Shown piece by piece: positions 1-8,453 of a DNA stretch of 64,000 nt (its first letter is position 1; each line of letters begins with the position of its first letter). A program made the position numbers and the translations under genes. Under the pieces are notes generated by a model. The model was not told the origin of the DNA, made no database searches, and saw nothing but the letters and a program-made list of their open reading frames with translations. Origin of the DNA: an uncultured Lachnospiraceae bacterium (GTDB lineage Bacteria; Bacillota; Clostridia; Lachnospirales; Lachnospiraceae); the NCBI GenBank assembly GCA_910583615.1, contig CAJTXP010000004.1, positions 1 to 64,000 on the forward strand, in the 5' to 3' direction.

Positions 1-111
1 GATTATATCTCAAATCCTTGAGAATGGGCTGTCAACTTTTTTTATACCACATCATTTCGTCATATCATGCTCCTGTTCCGGTCTGGTTTCTCTCTCTGTC
101 AGGATATATGG

Positions 112-159
112 TCCGTAAATGCGCTCCGAACGGAAAAGATTCAGAGCACATTTACGGAA
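112..159. other. Strong hairpin downstream of the GH4 pseudogene
   Basis: Arms CCGTAAATGCGCTC and GAGCACATTTACGG form a 14-bp stem with one mismatch around a short loop. It lies just past the end of the decayed GH4 gene, but no T-run follows on the minus strand, so it is a poor intrinsic terminator. It may be a remnant or an mRNA-end structure. Nothing else is visible in bases 1-200. Confidence 0.4.
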
Positions 160-200
160 TCCGGTTCAGAAAGAAACGGGTTTACGGGTTATCGGTCTGT

Positions 201-690
201 TTATTTCAGCTCCGGCCAGTAATCCTTGTTGGCCTCGATGAGATCGTCCAGGATCAGTTTCGCCACGCGTGCGCTGGGTACGATCTTGGAAAGGGTCAGC
301 GCCTGCCACATCTTCTGATAGCTGCCCTTGATCCATGCTTCCACCACCAGTTTCTCCACGCTGACCTGCTGCTCCATCAGACCTTTCTGGAACTGCGGGA
401 TCGCACCTTGGCAGATGCGCTCATAGCCGTTGGAACCGACGATGCAGGGGATTTCCACCATGGCGGTCCGGTCAAAGTTCTCCACCGCGCCCTCATTGGG
501 TACGATCAGAAGAAATCTCTCCTGGGTGTTTTCCGCGATGGCGCATGCAAGGTCTACGATGTAGGTGGCGTGCGCGTCCGCCTCGAAGGATCGGAAAACG
601 GTCACGCTCCTCCAGCAGCATAAGTGCGATTCCCGGTGTAAAGGTGCTGCCTCCTCCGGCAACAGTAACTGCAAATGATTTTTTGGACAT
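201..690 (-). pseudogene. Decayed GH4 6-phospho-alpha-glucosidase
   Basis: Family GH4 enzymes are about 440 residues and hydrolyse 6-phospho-alpha-glucosides with NAD and a divalent metal. Here the N-terminal Rossmann start is intact (VTVAGGGSTFTPG, then LMLLEERDRFP) for about 34 codons. The sequence then jumps in another frame to the conserved C-terminal part (HATYIVDLACAIAENTQER, EGAVENFD, VEIPC, FQKGLMEQQ, DLIEANKDYWPEL). About 280 codons, including the NAD- and metal-site middle, are missing, and the two halves differ in frame near 565-590. A homopolymer read error cannot explain that. The start at 690 has a good RBS. It sits directly downstream of the broken malX-like PTS gene, its usual partner, so both genes of the operon are dead. 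Confidence 0.85.
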
Positions 691-735
691 GATAAATTCC
701 TCCTGTTGATTTATGATCTGTTTGACTTCATAGGG

Positions 736-2824
736 TTATTTTTTATAGGTAATAACGGTTGTCTCTCCAGCCTTGACATTTTCGCCCGGGAGAAGTTTGA
801 CGTCCGCGCACTCGTCACCGTTGGTCATCAGGATCGGAGTGTGGGTCGGATAGCCCTTTTCCTTCATGAGCTTCATATCGATCTCGCAGAGCAGCTGGCC
901 TGCTTTGACCTGGTCGCCTTCCCTGACCTTCGGAGAGAAGCCTTCGCCGTTCAGCTCCACGGTATTGATACCGATGTGGACAAGAAGCTCCAGTCCGTCC
1001 GGAGTGCTGATGCCGTATGCGTGCAGCGTCTCTGCAATCATGGAGATGGTGCCGTCTGCAGGCGCATAGACTTTTCCGTCGGTTACGATCACTGCCACGC
1101 CGTCTCCCAGCGCTTTGGAAGCAAATACCTCATCCGGTACTTCGCTGACCGGCATGGCTTTGCCGTTCGCTGCCGCCTTGATCTCGTGCACCGGCAGGTT
1201 GGCCGTATCCGCCGCCTTCTCCGCCGTCGGCTTTGTCTCCTGCTGATCGGTCGCATCGTCCAGATTCAGTACGTATGCGGACGGATTTGCCAGAATGTTT
1301 TCAAATTTCTCACGGACGCTCGGTACGCTCATGCCGACGATGACCTGCATGGCCTTGCCGTTTTTGGAGATGCCGTGCGTGCCGATGCCTTTGAAATACG
1401 CATCCTCTTTTACCGGAGCAGCATCCTTGACATTGACGCGCAGACGGGTCGCGCAGTTGGTCACGTCCACGATGTTGTCAGCGCCGCCAGCATGGTCTTT
1501 TTGTCCATCTCCTGGCCGCCGGCCTGTTTTGCGCGGAACTCCGCTTTGGAATAGAATTTGGTCTCGTCGGTATCCTCGCGTCCCGGCGTCTTGAAATCAA
1601 ATTTCACGATCAGGAAGCGGAAGACCACGAACCAGATACCGGTGTACACAAGACCGATGACCAGCAGCAGCAGGTACTGTTTCCAGTGAGAAGTCATAAG
1701 CGGGATGAAGTTTAAGGAACTCATCTCGATCAGGCCGCCGGAGAACACGCCGACGATGCCGAACAGGTTCATGGTCGTGGACAGGCATGCCGCCAGGATA
1801 CAGTGTACCACGAACAGCGCCGGAGCCATGAACAGGAACGTGAACTCGATGGGCTCGGTAACGCCGCAGACGATACGGTCAGCACGATGGGGATCAGCAG
1901 CGCTTTCAGCTGTGTTTTCTTCTCCTTCTTCGCGGTGGAGTAGAACGCAAGCGCGATACCCGGGCATCCGAAGATCTTGGAGAAGCCGGTGGCCGTAAAC
2001 GCCGCTTCCGGACACAGGGACTTCAGAGAAGCCGTGGAAGCTGCCAGCGTCGGAAGCTGCGTCGCCCAGTAGGCGTAGATGCCGCCCGGACACACAAGGT
2101 TGTCATAGTAGAACGGGCTGTACAGCAGGTGGTGCAGTCCGAAGGGGATCAGCAGACGTTCCAGCAGGATGAACACCCATACGCCCAGCACACCGCTCGA
2201 CATGACGAAATTCTGGAAAAGCTGCATGCCATGCTGAATATTGGGCCAGATCACAACGGACAGCAGCGCTACCGGAAGCATGACGAAGAAGCCGATCATG
2301 AAGATAAAGGTCGATCCGTTGAAGGATCCCAGCCAGTCCGGAAGCTCCGTGTCAAAATATTTGTTATGTAAGTAGATGACAAGTCCGGATACCAGCAGTG
2401 CTCCGAACATACCCATATCCATGGTTTTGATGTTTGCGATCATGGTCAGTCCGCTGGAACCGCCGGTCTCCGCCGCAAAATCGACTCCGAATACGCTTCC
2501 CCACTGGGAGAGGATCGTACTGACGAAATAATGGAAAGTCAGATATAAGACCAGTGCTTCCATACAGCAGCGTGCAGCCTGCTTCTTCGCCAGGCCGATC
2601 GGGAGGCCGATGACGAACAGCAGGGGCAGCTGATTGAATACGCACCACGCGCCCTGAAGGACGACGTTCCATACCAGGTACCACATGCTCGTAGGAGCGG
2701 CCAGCGGTCCAAGGACTGCTTCGGTCGTACACAGGGTACCGATGCCGACCATGACACCCGCGAACGCAAACAGCAGGACCGGTGTGAACATGGTGCCGCC
2801 GAACTTCTGAATTTTTTGCATCAT
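736..2824 (-). pseudogene. Frameshifted alpha-glucoside PTS EIICBA (MalX/GlvC type)
   Basis: Three consecutive reading frames together rebuild one PTS permease. EIIC runs from the start at 2824 (MMQKIQKFGGTMFTPVLLF) to about 1880. It resumes in another frame with IVCGVTEPIEFTFLFMAP and runs to about 1480. After a second break come EIIB (DVTNCATRLRV, phospho-Cys in NCATR) and EIIA (LLVHIGINTVELNG, phospho-His region) ending at 736. At the second break the expected helix between DKKTMLA and GGADNIVDV is missing several codons as well as the frame. EIIC frame 1 ends in unrelated residues after LLIPIVLTVS. An intact copy would be about 690 residues and would import and phosphorylate alpha-glucosides such as maltose. 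With the GH4 remnant downstream this is a pseudogenised operon. Confidence 0.85.
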
Positions 2825-2934
2825 TGAAACAACACTTCCCTTCTTTATGATTAGCATTTAGACTAGTAAAAACATATCCTACGAAAACCATTCTCCCGGG
2901 ATGAAGTACATGACTGGTATTTCGTGTTGAACTC

Positions 2935-2963
2935 ATGATAGCAGTGGTGAAAAAGAAATGCAA
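2935..2963 (-). promoter_or_regulatory. Promoter of the decayed malX operon
   Basis: Read on the minus strand, TTGCAT, a 17-base spacer and TATCAT form a good sigma-A promoter about 110 bases upstream of the 2824 start. The rest of 2825-3161 holds this leader and the terminator of the gene upstream. Confidence 0.55.
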
Positions 2964-3050
2964 TATGTCTGAAACAGGCTGGTAACAGAACGGATATTTT
3001 GACATTTGGTACAAATATTGTGAGTCGTCACATCCGGGTCACAGAAAAAA

Positions 3051-3137
3051 GGGGCTGCTGCAAAACGTCTGCCTGTGCGCTCAGCCCATACAGTACTGCT
3101 GAGTATACAGTCTGGAACATGTTTTTGCAGCAACCCC
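3051..3137 (-). terminator. Intrinsic terminator after the ald-nhaC-yczE operon
   Basis: On the minus strand GGGGTTGCTGCAAAA pairs with TTTTGCAGCAGCCCC around a loop of about 57 bases, followed at once by a run of six T. It lies 25 bases past the YczE-like stop codon and separates that operon from the malX promoter. Confidence 0.7.
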
Positions 3138-3161
3138 GTCAGAATCCCGGGATGAATGAAG

Positions 3162-3809
3162 TTATGAAGAACGAAGACCGTTCTTTGATCCGGACAGGAA
3201 CGGCTCGGAAAAGCTGTGATTGAAGTATTCGATCAGCGGTCCCATAAAGAATGCGGTAATCAGCGTGCCGATGCCGGGCAGCAGGCCGGATATCGTTCCG
3301 ATCACAACGCAGACCAGATCGCAGCCGATCCGGACAAACCGGAACGGAAGTTTCCGGCGGTCGGCGATCACGATGGGAATGGCGTCGTATACGGACACTC
3401 CCAGGCTGGAGGTCATATACAACGAGGAAGCAAAGCACATGACTAGAACGGCAACGGTCAGAAACAAAATTCGCAGGACCGGCGGGGGCGCCGGAGAGAA
3501 GCGGTTAATTACCAGACAGGTAAAGTCCACAATATATCCGGTCAGGAACATATTCACCAGAGTGGCGGCTCCCATATACCTTCTGGCAATGAACAGATCC
3601 AGAAGCAGCAGGATGCCGCTCAGCGCTGTATAATAGGATCCGTAGGAAACATGCTGCTCAAAGAAACGGCCCCAGACTCCCTGTGCAAGGCACTGGAACG
3701 GGTCCACGCCGAACTGCGAGCATTTAAAAAAGCCCACTGCGATGGCGCAGAACGTTACGCCGGCCGTCGTCATGACAATGCGTTTTGCAAAATTTTCCGG
3801 AAATGTCAT
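3162..3809 (-). CDS. YczE/YitT-like integral membrane protein
   Basis: This 215-residue protein has five or six hydrophobic segments, for example VMTTAGVTFCAIAVGFF near the N-terminus and VAVLVMCFASSLYMTSS in the middle. The layout and the motifs FGVDPFQCLAQG and LGVSVYDAIPI repeat a G-V-D/S-x-x-D theme typical of the YczE/YyaS family of membrane proteins. Their function is not established. The start at 3809 has a GGGAGG site. It begins 26 bases after nhaC ends and is followed by a strong terminator, so it is the last gene of the ald-nhaC operon. Recognition is at family level only. Confidence 0.7.
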   Translation of the reverse strand: MTFPENFAKRIVMTTAGVTFCAIAVGFFKCSQFGVDPFQCLAQGVWGRFFEQHVSYGSYYTALSGILLLLDLFIARRYMGAATLVNMFLTGYIVDFTCLVINRFSPAPPPVLRILFLTVAVLVMCFASSLYMTSSLGVSVYDAIPIVIADRRKLPFRFVRIGCDLVCVVIGTISGLLPGIGTLITAFFMGPLIEYFNHSFSEPFLSGSKNGLRSS

Positions 3810-3835
3810 AGTTCGATCCTCCCGCGACAGATAAT

Positions 3836-5248
3836 TCAGATAAACACAAATCCGATCACCAGGTACAAAATGACCGCCAGTGCTCCGCAGCAGAGCGCAT
3901 AGGGAAGCTGAGTCTGCACATGGTCGATATGATCCGCTGCCGAACCGGTGGATGACAATACCGTTGTATCCGAAAGCGGAGAACAGTGATCACCGAATAC
4001 GCCGCCGCCTGCCACTGCCGCAAAACATGCATAAATCAGCGGGCTTAAGGTGCCGCCGGTAAAGGTAAACGCCAGCGGAAGAGCGATGGGCATACAGATG
4101 GCAAAAGTACCCCAGGACGAGCCGGTGGCAAAGGCCATGATCGCCGAGATAAGGAAGATAATGGCCGGAAGCAGCGCCGGCGTCAGAAAATCTTCACTGA
4201 GCGATACGATATAATTGGCCGTACCCATGGATTTGCTCAGCGCATTGATGGAATAGGCCAGCGCCAGAAGCGTAACAGCCGGAACGGCTCCTTTGATGCC
4301 GTCTGTCAGCGTGTCCATAATTTCCCGGAACGGGATGCCCTGCACCAGCATGCTGATACTCATGAAAATGATAACGAACAGAAATGCTTCCATGGTTTTG
4401 GCGGAGCCAAGCGTTATGTAGGTGCCAAGAGCGATGGTGACGATCATCAGTACAGGCAGCAGGAAGTTCAGAAATACCCGCGGGCGGATTCCTTCATATG
4501 CCTTCATTTCGGTCAGTTCTTTTCCAATCAGGGGAACTGCTCCGTCACGCAGTACCTTTCCTTCCTCCATGGCACGTTTTTCCGCTTTTGCCATGGGGCC
4601 AAAATCTTTCAGAATCCCCGAACCGATCAGTCCGACCATGGCAACTGCCAGGAGCGCATAGAAATTAAAAGGAATCGCATGCAGGAACAAAGACGCTGCA
4701 TCTTCGTCTGTTACAATGCAGCCGATGCCGACGGCAAGGCCGCTGAGGTACGCTGCCCATCCGGTGATCGGCACGAGCACGCTGACCGGTGCGGAAGTGG
4801 AGTCTGCAATATACGCCAGTTTCTCCCGGGAGATTTTCGCCTTGTCTGTGATGCTTCTCATGGTACTCCCTACGAACAGAGGGCTGAAAGAATCACTGAA
4901 ATAGACAAAGATTCCAAGTATCCACGCCATAAGCTGAGCGCCCCGGCGGCTTAGGTTTTTATCATGGATCATCTGTGAAAAGCTCTGAATCGCGCCGGTC
5001 TTCTGAAAATATGCCACGATGATTGCGATAAACGTGTTGAGCAGCATAACCCAGGAAAAGCTGGTTGTTCCGAGGCTTTCTTTTAAAAGGGTCGGAAAGC
5101 CCAGCGCTCCCTGTCCTGCCAGCAGCGTACCGGTAATACAGGCAGCTACCAGGGATACGATCGTATTTCTTGTGACGAATGAGAGTACGATGGCAATAAG
5201 TGCAGGGATGACGGATATAAATCCCATGTTGATAATTTCTGCTTCCAT
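3836..5248 (-). CDS. NhaC-family Na+/H+ antiporter
   Basis: This 470-residue protein is hydrophobic throughout, with about 11-12 membrane segments. It has NhaC-family features such as YFSDSFSPLFVGSTMRSITDK, SAPVSVLVPITGWAAY and FATGSSWGTFAICMPIALP, and near the end a GDHCSPLSDTTVLSS stretch. Members exchange Na+ for H+, and some swap organic acids or amino acids. The gene starts at 5248 behind an AAGGAGG site, 88 bases after alanine dehydrogenase and 26 bases before the YczE-like gene. The link with alanine dehydrogenase suggests a role in pH or amino acid homeostasis, but the substrate cannot be read from sequence. Confidence 0.85.
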   Translation of the reverse strand: MEAEIINMGFISVIPALIAIVLSFVTRNTIVSLVAACITGTLLAGQGALGFPTLLKESLGTTSFSWVMLLNTFIAIIVAYFQKTGAIQSFSQMIHDKNLSRRGAQLMAWILGIFVYFSDSFSPLFVGSTMRSITDKAKISREKLAYIADSTSAPVSVLVPITGWAAYLSGLAVGIGCIVTDEDAASLFLHAIPFNFYALLAVAMVGLIGSGILKDFGPMAKAEKRAMEEGKVLRDGAVPLIGKELTEMKAYEGIRPRVFLNFLLPVLMIVTIALGTYITLGSAKTMEAFLFVIIFMSISMLVQGIPFREIMDTLTDGIKGAVPAVTLLALAYSINALSKSMGTANYIVSLSEDFLTPALLPAIIFLISAIMAFATGSSWGTFAICMPIALPLAFTFTGGTLSPLIYACFAAVAGGGVFGDHCSPLSDTTVLSSTGSAADHIDHVQTQLPYALCCGALAVILYLVIGFVFI

Positions 5249-5336
5249 GTCTGAAAGTCCTCCTTCTGTAAATTGTCTGCATGCAGAGGGCTCCGGTATG
5301 AGCGGATATCTCTGTCAGGCTGTAATATGGCAGAAG

Positions 5337-6503
5337 CTACAGCCTGATATAATTGTCAGAACGGGTCACAGTGGCGGGAGGAGCCGGATCCAGAGCTTTC
5401 TCTGTGATCTTCAGGATTTCCTCCGGCCGGATCCATGGCCGGTTCTGTAGTGCACTGGTTTCTTCATGGGTCAGATAGCCCTTGTATGTCGTCAGGCTTC
5501 TTCTCAGATAGCCGTCCAGGACACAGGCCTGTGCCACTCCGTATTTTGCAAGACTGCGGAAATGGGGCAGTACGGACGCCGCATAGGCAATGGAGGTGGA
5601 ATGGGCGATGGCGCCGGGAATATTGCCCACGCAGTAATGGACGATGCCTTCCTCAACATAACGCGGATTCTCATGTGTCGTCTCATGGAAGGATTCAATG
5701 GCGCCCTGATCGTCATTGCTGATATCTACGATCACAGAGCCCTTTTCCATCAGCTTCAGCATGGGTCTGTCGATCAGGTAATCTTTACAGCCCTTGGGCC
5801 ATTTCACGCAGTTCAGTACGAGGTCGGTCTCCGGCAGCAGTTTTTTGATATTTTCCTTTGTGGAAATCATGGTGTTGACCTGCTCGTGATACTGTCGGCT
5901 GATGGAGCGCAGGGTGCCGATGTTAATGTCCATGACCGTACACCATGCGCCGAGGGCATGAAGAACGGACAGGGCGGCCTGGCCTACAATACCTCCGCCC
6001 AGGATCAGTACCTTCATGCCGGGCGCGCCGCCCAGTCCGCTGACGAACTTGCCTTTGCCGCCGTTGATCGTCAGCATGGATTCCAGACCGAAGAGCGCTC
6101 CCTGCTTTCCTGCCGCTTCGCAGTTGGGCGAGCCGTAGCGGTGGGAGTCCTCCGCTGTAAATGCAATCACTTTTTTGTCCAGAAGAGCCTGTACCTCCTG
6201 CGGGTGCGCCGCCGGATGGATACAGGTGAATACGATCTGGTTTTCTCTCAGCAGACCGTATTCCGACGGTTCGAATTCTTTCACTTTCGCCACCAGATCA
6301 CAGCCTGCATAGATCTCTTCCGCTGTATCTGACAGAACCGCGCCGGCAGCTGCATATGCTTCGTCCTCAAAACCGGCCTTTGCGCCGGCGCCTTTCTGCA
6401 CTTTGACGATATTGCCGTCTGCCGTCAGTGTCGCCACCTCGGCCGGCGTGGCGATCACGCGGTTTTCGCCATTCTTGATGTCCTTTAAAATTCCGATGTT
6501 CAT
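5337..6503 (-). CDS. ald: Alanine dehydrogenase family protein
   Basis: The protein has 388 residues, close to the usual 370. The family interconverts L-alanine with pyruvate and ammonium using NAD(H). The N-terminal substrate domain has IGILKDIKNGENRV, VAKVKEFEPSEY (pyruvate-binding Lys) and CIHPAAHP (catalytic His region). The NAD-binding core has VLILGGGIVGQAA. The C-terminal part has VDISNDDQGAIE and VHYCVGNIPGAIAHSTS. Several positions differ from canonical Ald (CVKWPKGCKDYLIDRPML in place of the usual VPGAKAPKLVTREM), so a related amino acid dehydrogenase is possible. The start at 6503 has AGGAGG. It is first in an operon with nhaC and a yczE-like gene, and its leader carries a long palindrome. 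Confidence 0.85.
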   Translation of the reverse strand: MNIGILKDIKNGENRVIATPAEVATLTADGNIVKVQKGAGAKAGFEDEAYAAAGAVLSDTAEEIYAGCDLVAKVKEFEPSEYGLLRENQIVFTCIHPAAHPQEVQALLDKKVIAFTAEDSHRYGSPNCEAAGKQGALFGLESMLTINGGKGKFVSGLGGAPGMKVLILGGGIVGQAALSVLHALGAWCTVMDINIGTLRSISRQYHEQVNTMISTKENIKKLLPETDLVLNCVKWPKGCKDYLIDRPMLKLMEKGSVIVDISNDDQGAIESFHETTHENPRYVEEGIVHYCVGNIPGAIAHSTSIAYAASVLPHFRSLAKYGVAQACVLDGYLRRSLTTYKGYLTHEETSALQNRPWIRPEEILKITEKALDPAPPATVTRSDNYIRL

Positions 6504-6588
6504 AAAATAAATTCCTCCTGACCGGTTTTATTGATGTACCGGAAGACGCTGGTACTGCAGGATTCCCTGCATTTTTGCACCACATCAG

Positions 6589-6623
6589 GAACTGTATCAA
6601 AACAGGCTGTTTTGATACAGTTC
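6589..6623 (-). promoter_or_regulatory. Perfect 35-base palindrome in the ald leader
   Basis: The 17-base arm GAACTGTATCAAAACAG is repeated perfectly inverted around one central base. It lies about 14-48 bases downstream of the expected ald transcription start. It could be an operator acting as a roadblock or an RNA hairpin. No T-run follows, so it is not a simple terminator. Confidence 0.65.
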
Positions 6624-6643
6624 TCTGGCGTCATACAGTAAAA

Positions 6644-6672
6644 ATTATATCGAAAAACCATATATAAGGCAA
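6644..6672 (-). promoter_or_regulatory. Promoter of the ald operon
   Basis: On the minus strand TTGCCT, 17 bases and TATAAT. This gives a leader of about 130 bases before the ald start codon. Confidence 0.6.
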
Positions 6673-6713
6673 GATGGTTTCTTAAGAATTTCTGAAACTT
6701 TCCTCATAAAATC

Positions 6714-6790
6714 GAACAAATTTTCGATTTTATAATTGACAAACAAATGTTCGGGTTGTATAATCGGGATACAAGAAGGAACAAATGTTC
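6714..6790 (+). promoter_or_regulatory. SOS promoter with three LexA boxes
   Basis: A consensus promoter (TTGACA at 6736-6741, 17-base spacer, TATAAT at 6759-6764) overlaps three sites matching the Gram-positive LexA box GAACNNNNGTTC. They are GAACAAATTTTC (6714-6725, one mismatch), AAACAAATGTTC (6741-6752, one mismatch, between -35 and -10) and GAACAAATGTTC (6779-6790, perfect, just past the start site). The spacing is 27 and 38 bases. This is a direct reading of DNA-damage control over the gene at 6813. Confidence 0.85.
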
Positions 6791-6812
6791 GGATACAGGA
6801 GGAGTGTGTGAT

Positions 6813-7190
6813 ATGTATGCAGAAGGAACGATGACAAGAGAAGAATTCAGAAAAGCAAGGAGGGAACAGGTCCAAAAAGAACAGAATACCATGAGAAAGC
6901 GTATCCTGATCTTCTGTGTGACACTGGTTCTGATGTTCTGTATGGGGGTTGTCTTTGGATCGCTTCTTGCCAGAGCCGAAGAGACAGAAATGGAACAGAT
7001 GCATAAATATTACGCAAATATCCAGATTCAAAAGGGCGATACTTTATGGGAGATTGCAGATGAATATATGGATGACGGGCATTATGAGAGCAGGCAGGAA
7101 TATATTCTGGAGGTTATGCGTATGAATCATATGACAGACAGTCATCTGACCGCAGGGGAAAAACTCATTGTCCCTTATTTTGCGGAGTAA
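6813..7190 (+). CDS. SOS-induced LysM membrane protein, YneA-like division inhibitor
   Basis: This 125-residue protein has a charged N-terminal 30 residues, one membrane segment at about 31-53 (ILIFCVTLVLMFCMGVVFG) and a C-terminal LysM domain at about 71-121 (IQKGDTLWEIADEY to LTAGEKLIVPYF). The short TM-plus-LysM plan and control by LexA boxes match Bacillus YneA and relatives, which delay septation during the SOS response. The start at 6813 is set by AGGAGG at 6797-6802; an upstream in-frame ATG at 6747 lies inside the promoter. In Bacilli yneA sits beside lexA. No lexA is visible here. Confidence 0.8.
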   Translation: MYAEGTMTREEFRKARREQVQKEQNTMRKRILIFCVTLVLMFCMGVVFGSLLARAEETEMEQMHKYYANIQIQKGDTLWEIADEYMDDGHYESRQEYILEVMRMNHMTDSHLTAGEKLIVPYFAE

Positions 7191-7322
7191 GCAGGGGGAT
7201 TTTGAGAATGCGGGCTTCTTTTTTAAGAAATCATAAAGATTCATTTAAGATTACCTGCGGTTTCTTGTAGGTTTTCAGAAAATGTGATAGATTGTATACA
7301 TGGCATATAAAGGAGGTCCGTC

Positions 7323-8453
7323 ATGAAAAACAAACTGTATTATATTTTGGCATTCCTGTATATTCTGATGTTTGGATTTATTCTGTACATAAACGGCGTG
7401 TTTACAGGAACCACCGTCTCCATGAGCAATCTGCTGATCAATGTGGGATTTCTTCTGGTGATCGGCATTCTGTTCGGTGTTTCGTTTATAAGCTTCGCAA
7501 GACTGAATCATGTTACAGATTCGCTGGTACTTGCAGAAGAAGAGATTCGGGACCGATACAGTGCAACCCAGAAGAATCTGTGGCAGGAGTACCGCCAGAA
7601 GCGGGACCTGTTTCCAAGCCCTGCGCTGAACATGCAGTTCGGAAAATACCAGAAGCGGATTCAGGCTCATACTACTTCGAAAGGATTTGTCACGGAAGAG
7701 TGTCCGATTGAAGAATACATAAATGAAGAACTGCTGGATCAGGCCGGCATGACCTATTTTAATTCGGCTGTTTCCGGAACGCTTACCGGGCTTGGCATTC
7801 TTGGAACTTTCCTTGGACTCAGTATGGGAATGAGTTCTTTTTCGGGAAATGATATTTTTACCATATCAGATAACATTGCTCCGCTGCTTGACGGAATGAA
7901 AGTCGCTTTCCATACTTCTGTTTATGGTATCTTCTTTTCTCTGGTCTTTACGTTTGTGTACCGGAGCCTGATGTCTGACGCATACGAAAAGCTTCAGGAT
8001 TTTTTATCGACTTTTCATGAATGCGTGGCTCCGCCGGTCAGTAATAAAGATGAAAATACAAGCGCCATGCTGATCTATCAGTCGAATATGGCGAATTCTC
8101 TTAAGACGATGATGGAACTTATGCGCGGAAATGCCCGGGAACAGACCAAAGGCATGGAACAGATCATAGAACAGTTCATGGACCGTCTGTCCGGCGCGAT
8201 GAGTGCCGATTTTGAAAAGATCGGAAAAGCTTTGAACCAGGCCGGCGAGGCACAGGGAACTTATGCAAGAAACTTCCAGCGGCTGGAGGAGAGCACCCGC
8301 CTTTTGCTGGAAGCAAGCCATACGATGAATGATACCATGAACCTTGCTCTGGAACGCCAAAGGGAGATAGAGGAGAAGCTTTCGGATACCTGTGACAGCC
8401 TGAGCAGTGAATTATACACGTATCATCAGATGAGGGATATGTATGAAAAATAA
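7323..8453 (+). CDS. MotA/TolQ/ExbB-type channel subunit, ZorA-like
   Basis: This 376-residue protein has four membrane segments, at about 5-25, 37-58, 149-170 and 194-216. The third carries GLGILGTFLGLSMGM, matching the LLGTVxG signature of the MotA/TolQ/ExbB proton channel family. A mainly helical cytoplasmic tail of about 155 residues follows TM4, a plan shared with ZorA of the Zorya anti-phage system. The start at 7323 has AAAGGAGG, and the stop overlaps the next start by 11 bases, so the two are translationally coupled. A stator-type ion channel driving the partner's peptidoglycan-binding domain is inferred. A role in defence is possible but not shown, since no zorC/D/E/F/G gene follows. 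Confidence 0.75.
   Translation: MKNKLYYILAFLYILMFGFILYINGVFTGTTVSMSNLLINVGFLLVIGILFGVSFISFARLNHVTDSLVLAEEEIRDRYSATQKNLWQEYRQKRDLFPSPALNMQFGKYQKRIQAHTTSKGFVTEECPIEEYINEELLDQAGMTYFNSAVSGTLTGLGILGTFLGLSMGMSSFSGNDIFTISDNIAPLLDGMKVAFHTSVYGIFFSLVFTFVYRSLMSDAYEKLQDFLSTFHECVAPPVSNKDENTSAMLIYQSNMANSLKTMMELMRGNAREQTKGMEQIIEQFMDRLSGAMSADFEKIGKALNQAGEAQGTYARNFQRLEESTRLLLEASHTMNDTMNLALERQREIEEKLSDTCDSLSSELYTYHQMRDMYEK

Noticed and set aside
736..2824. malX frame breaks as sequencing errors
   Set aside because: Cannot be fully excluded, but the breaks include missing codons and the adjacent GH4 gene has a deletion of about 840 bases, so real decay is the simpler reading.
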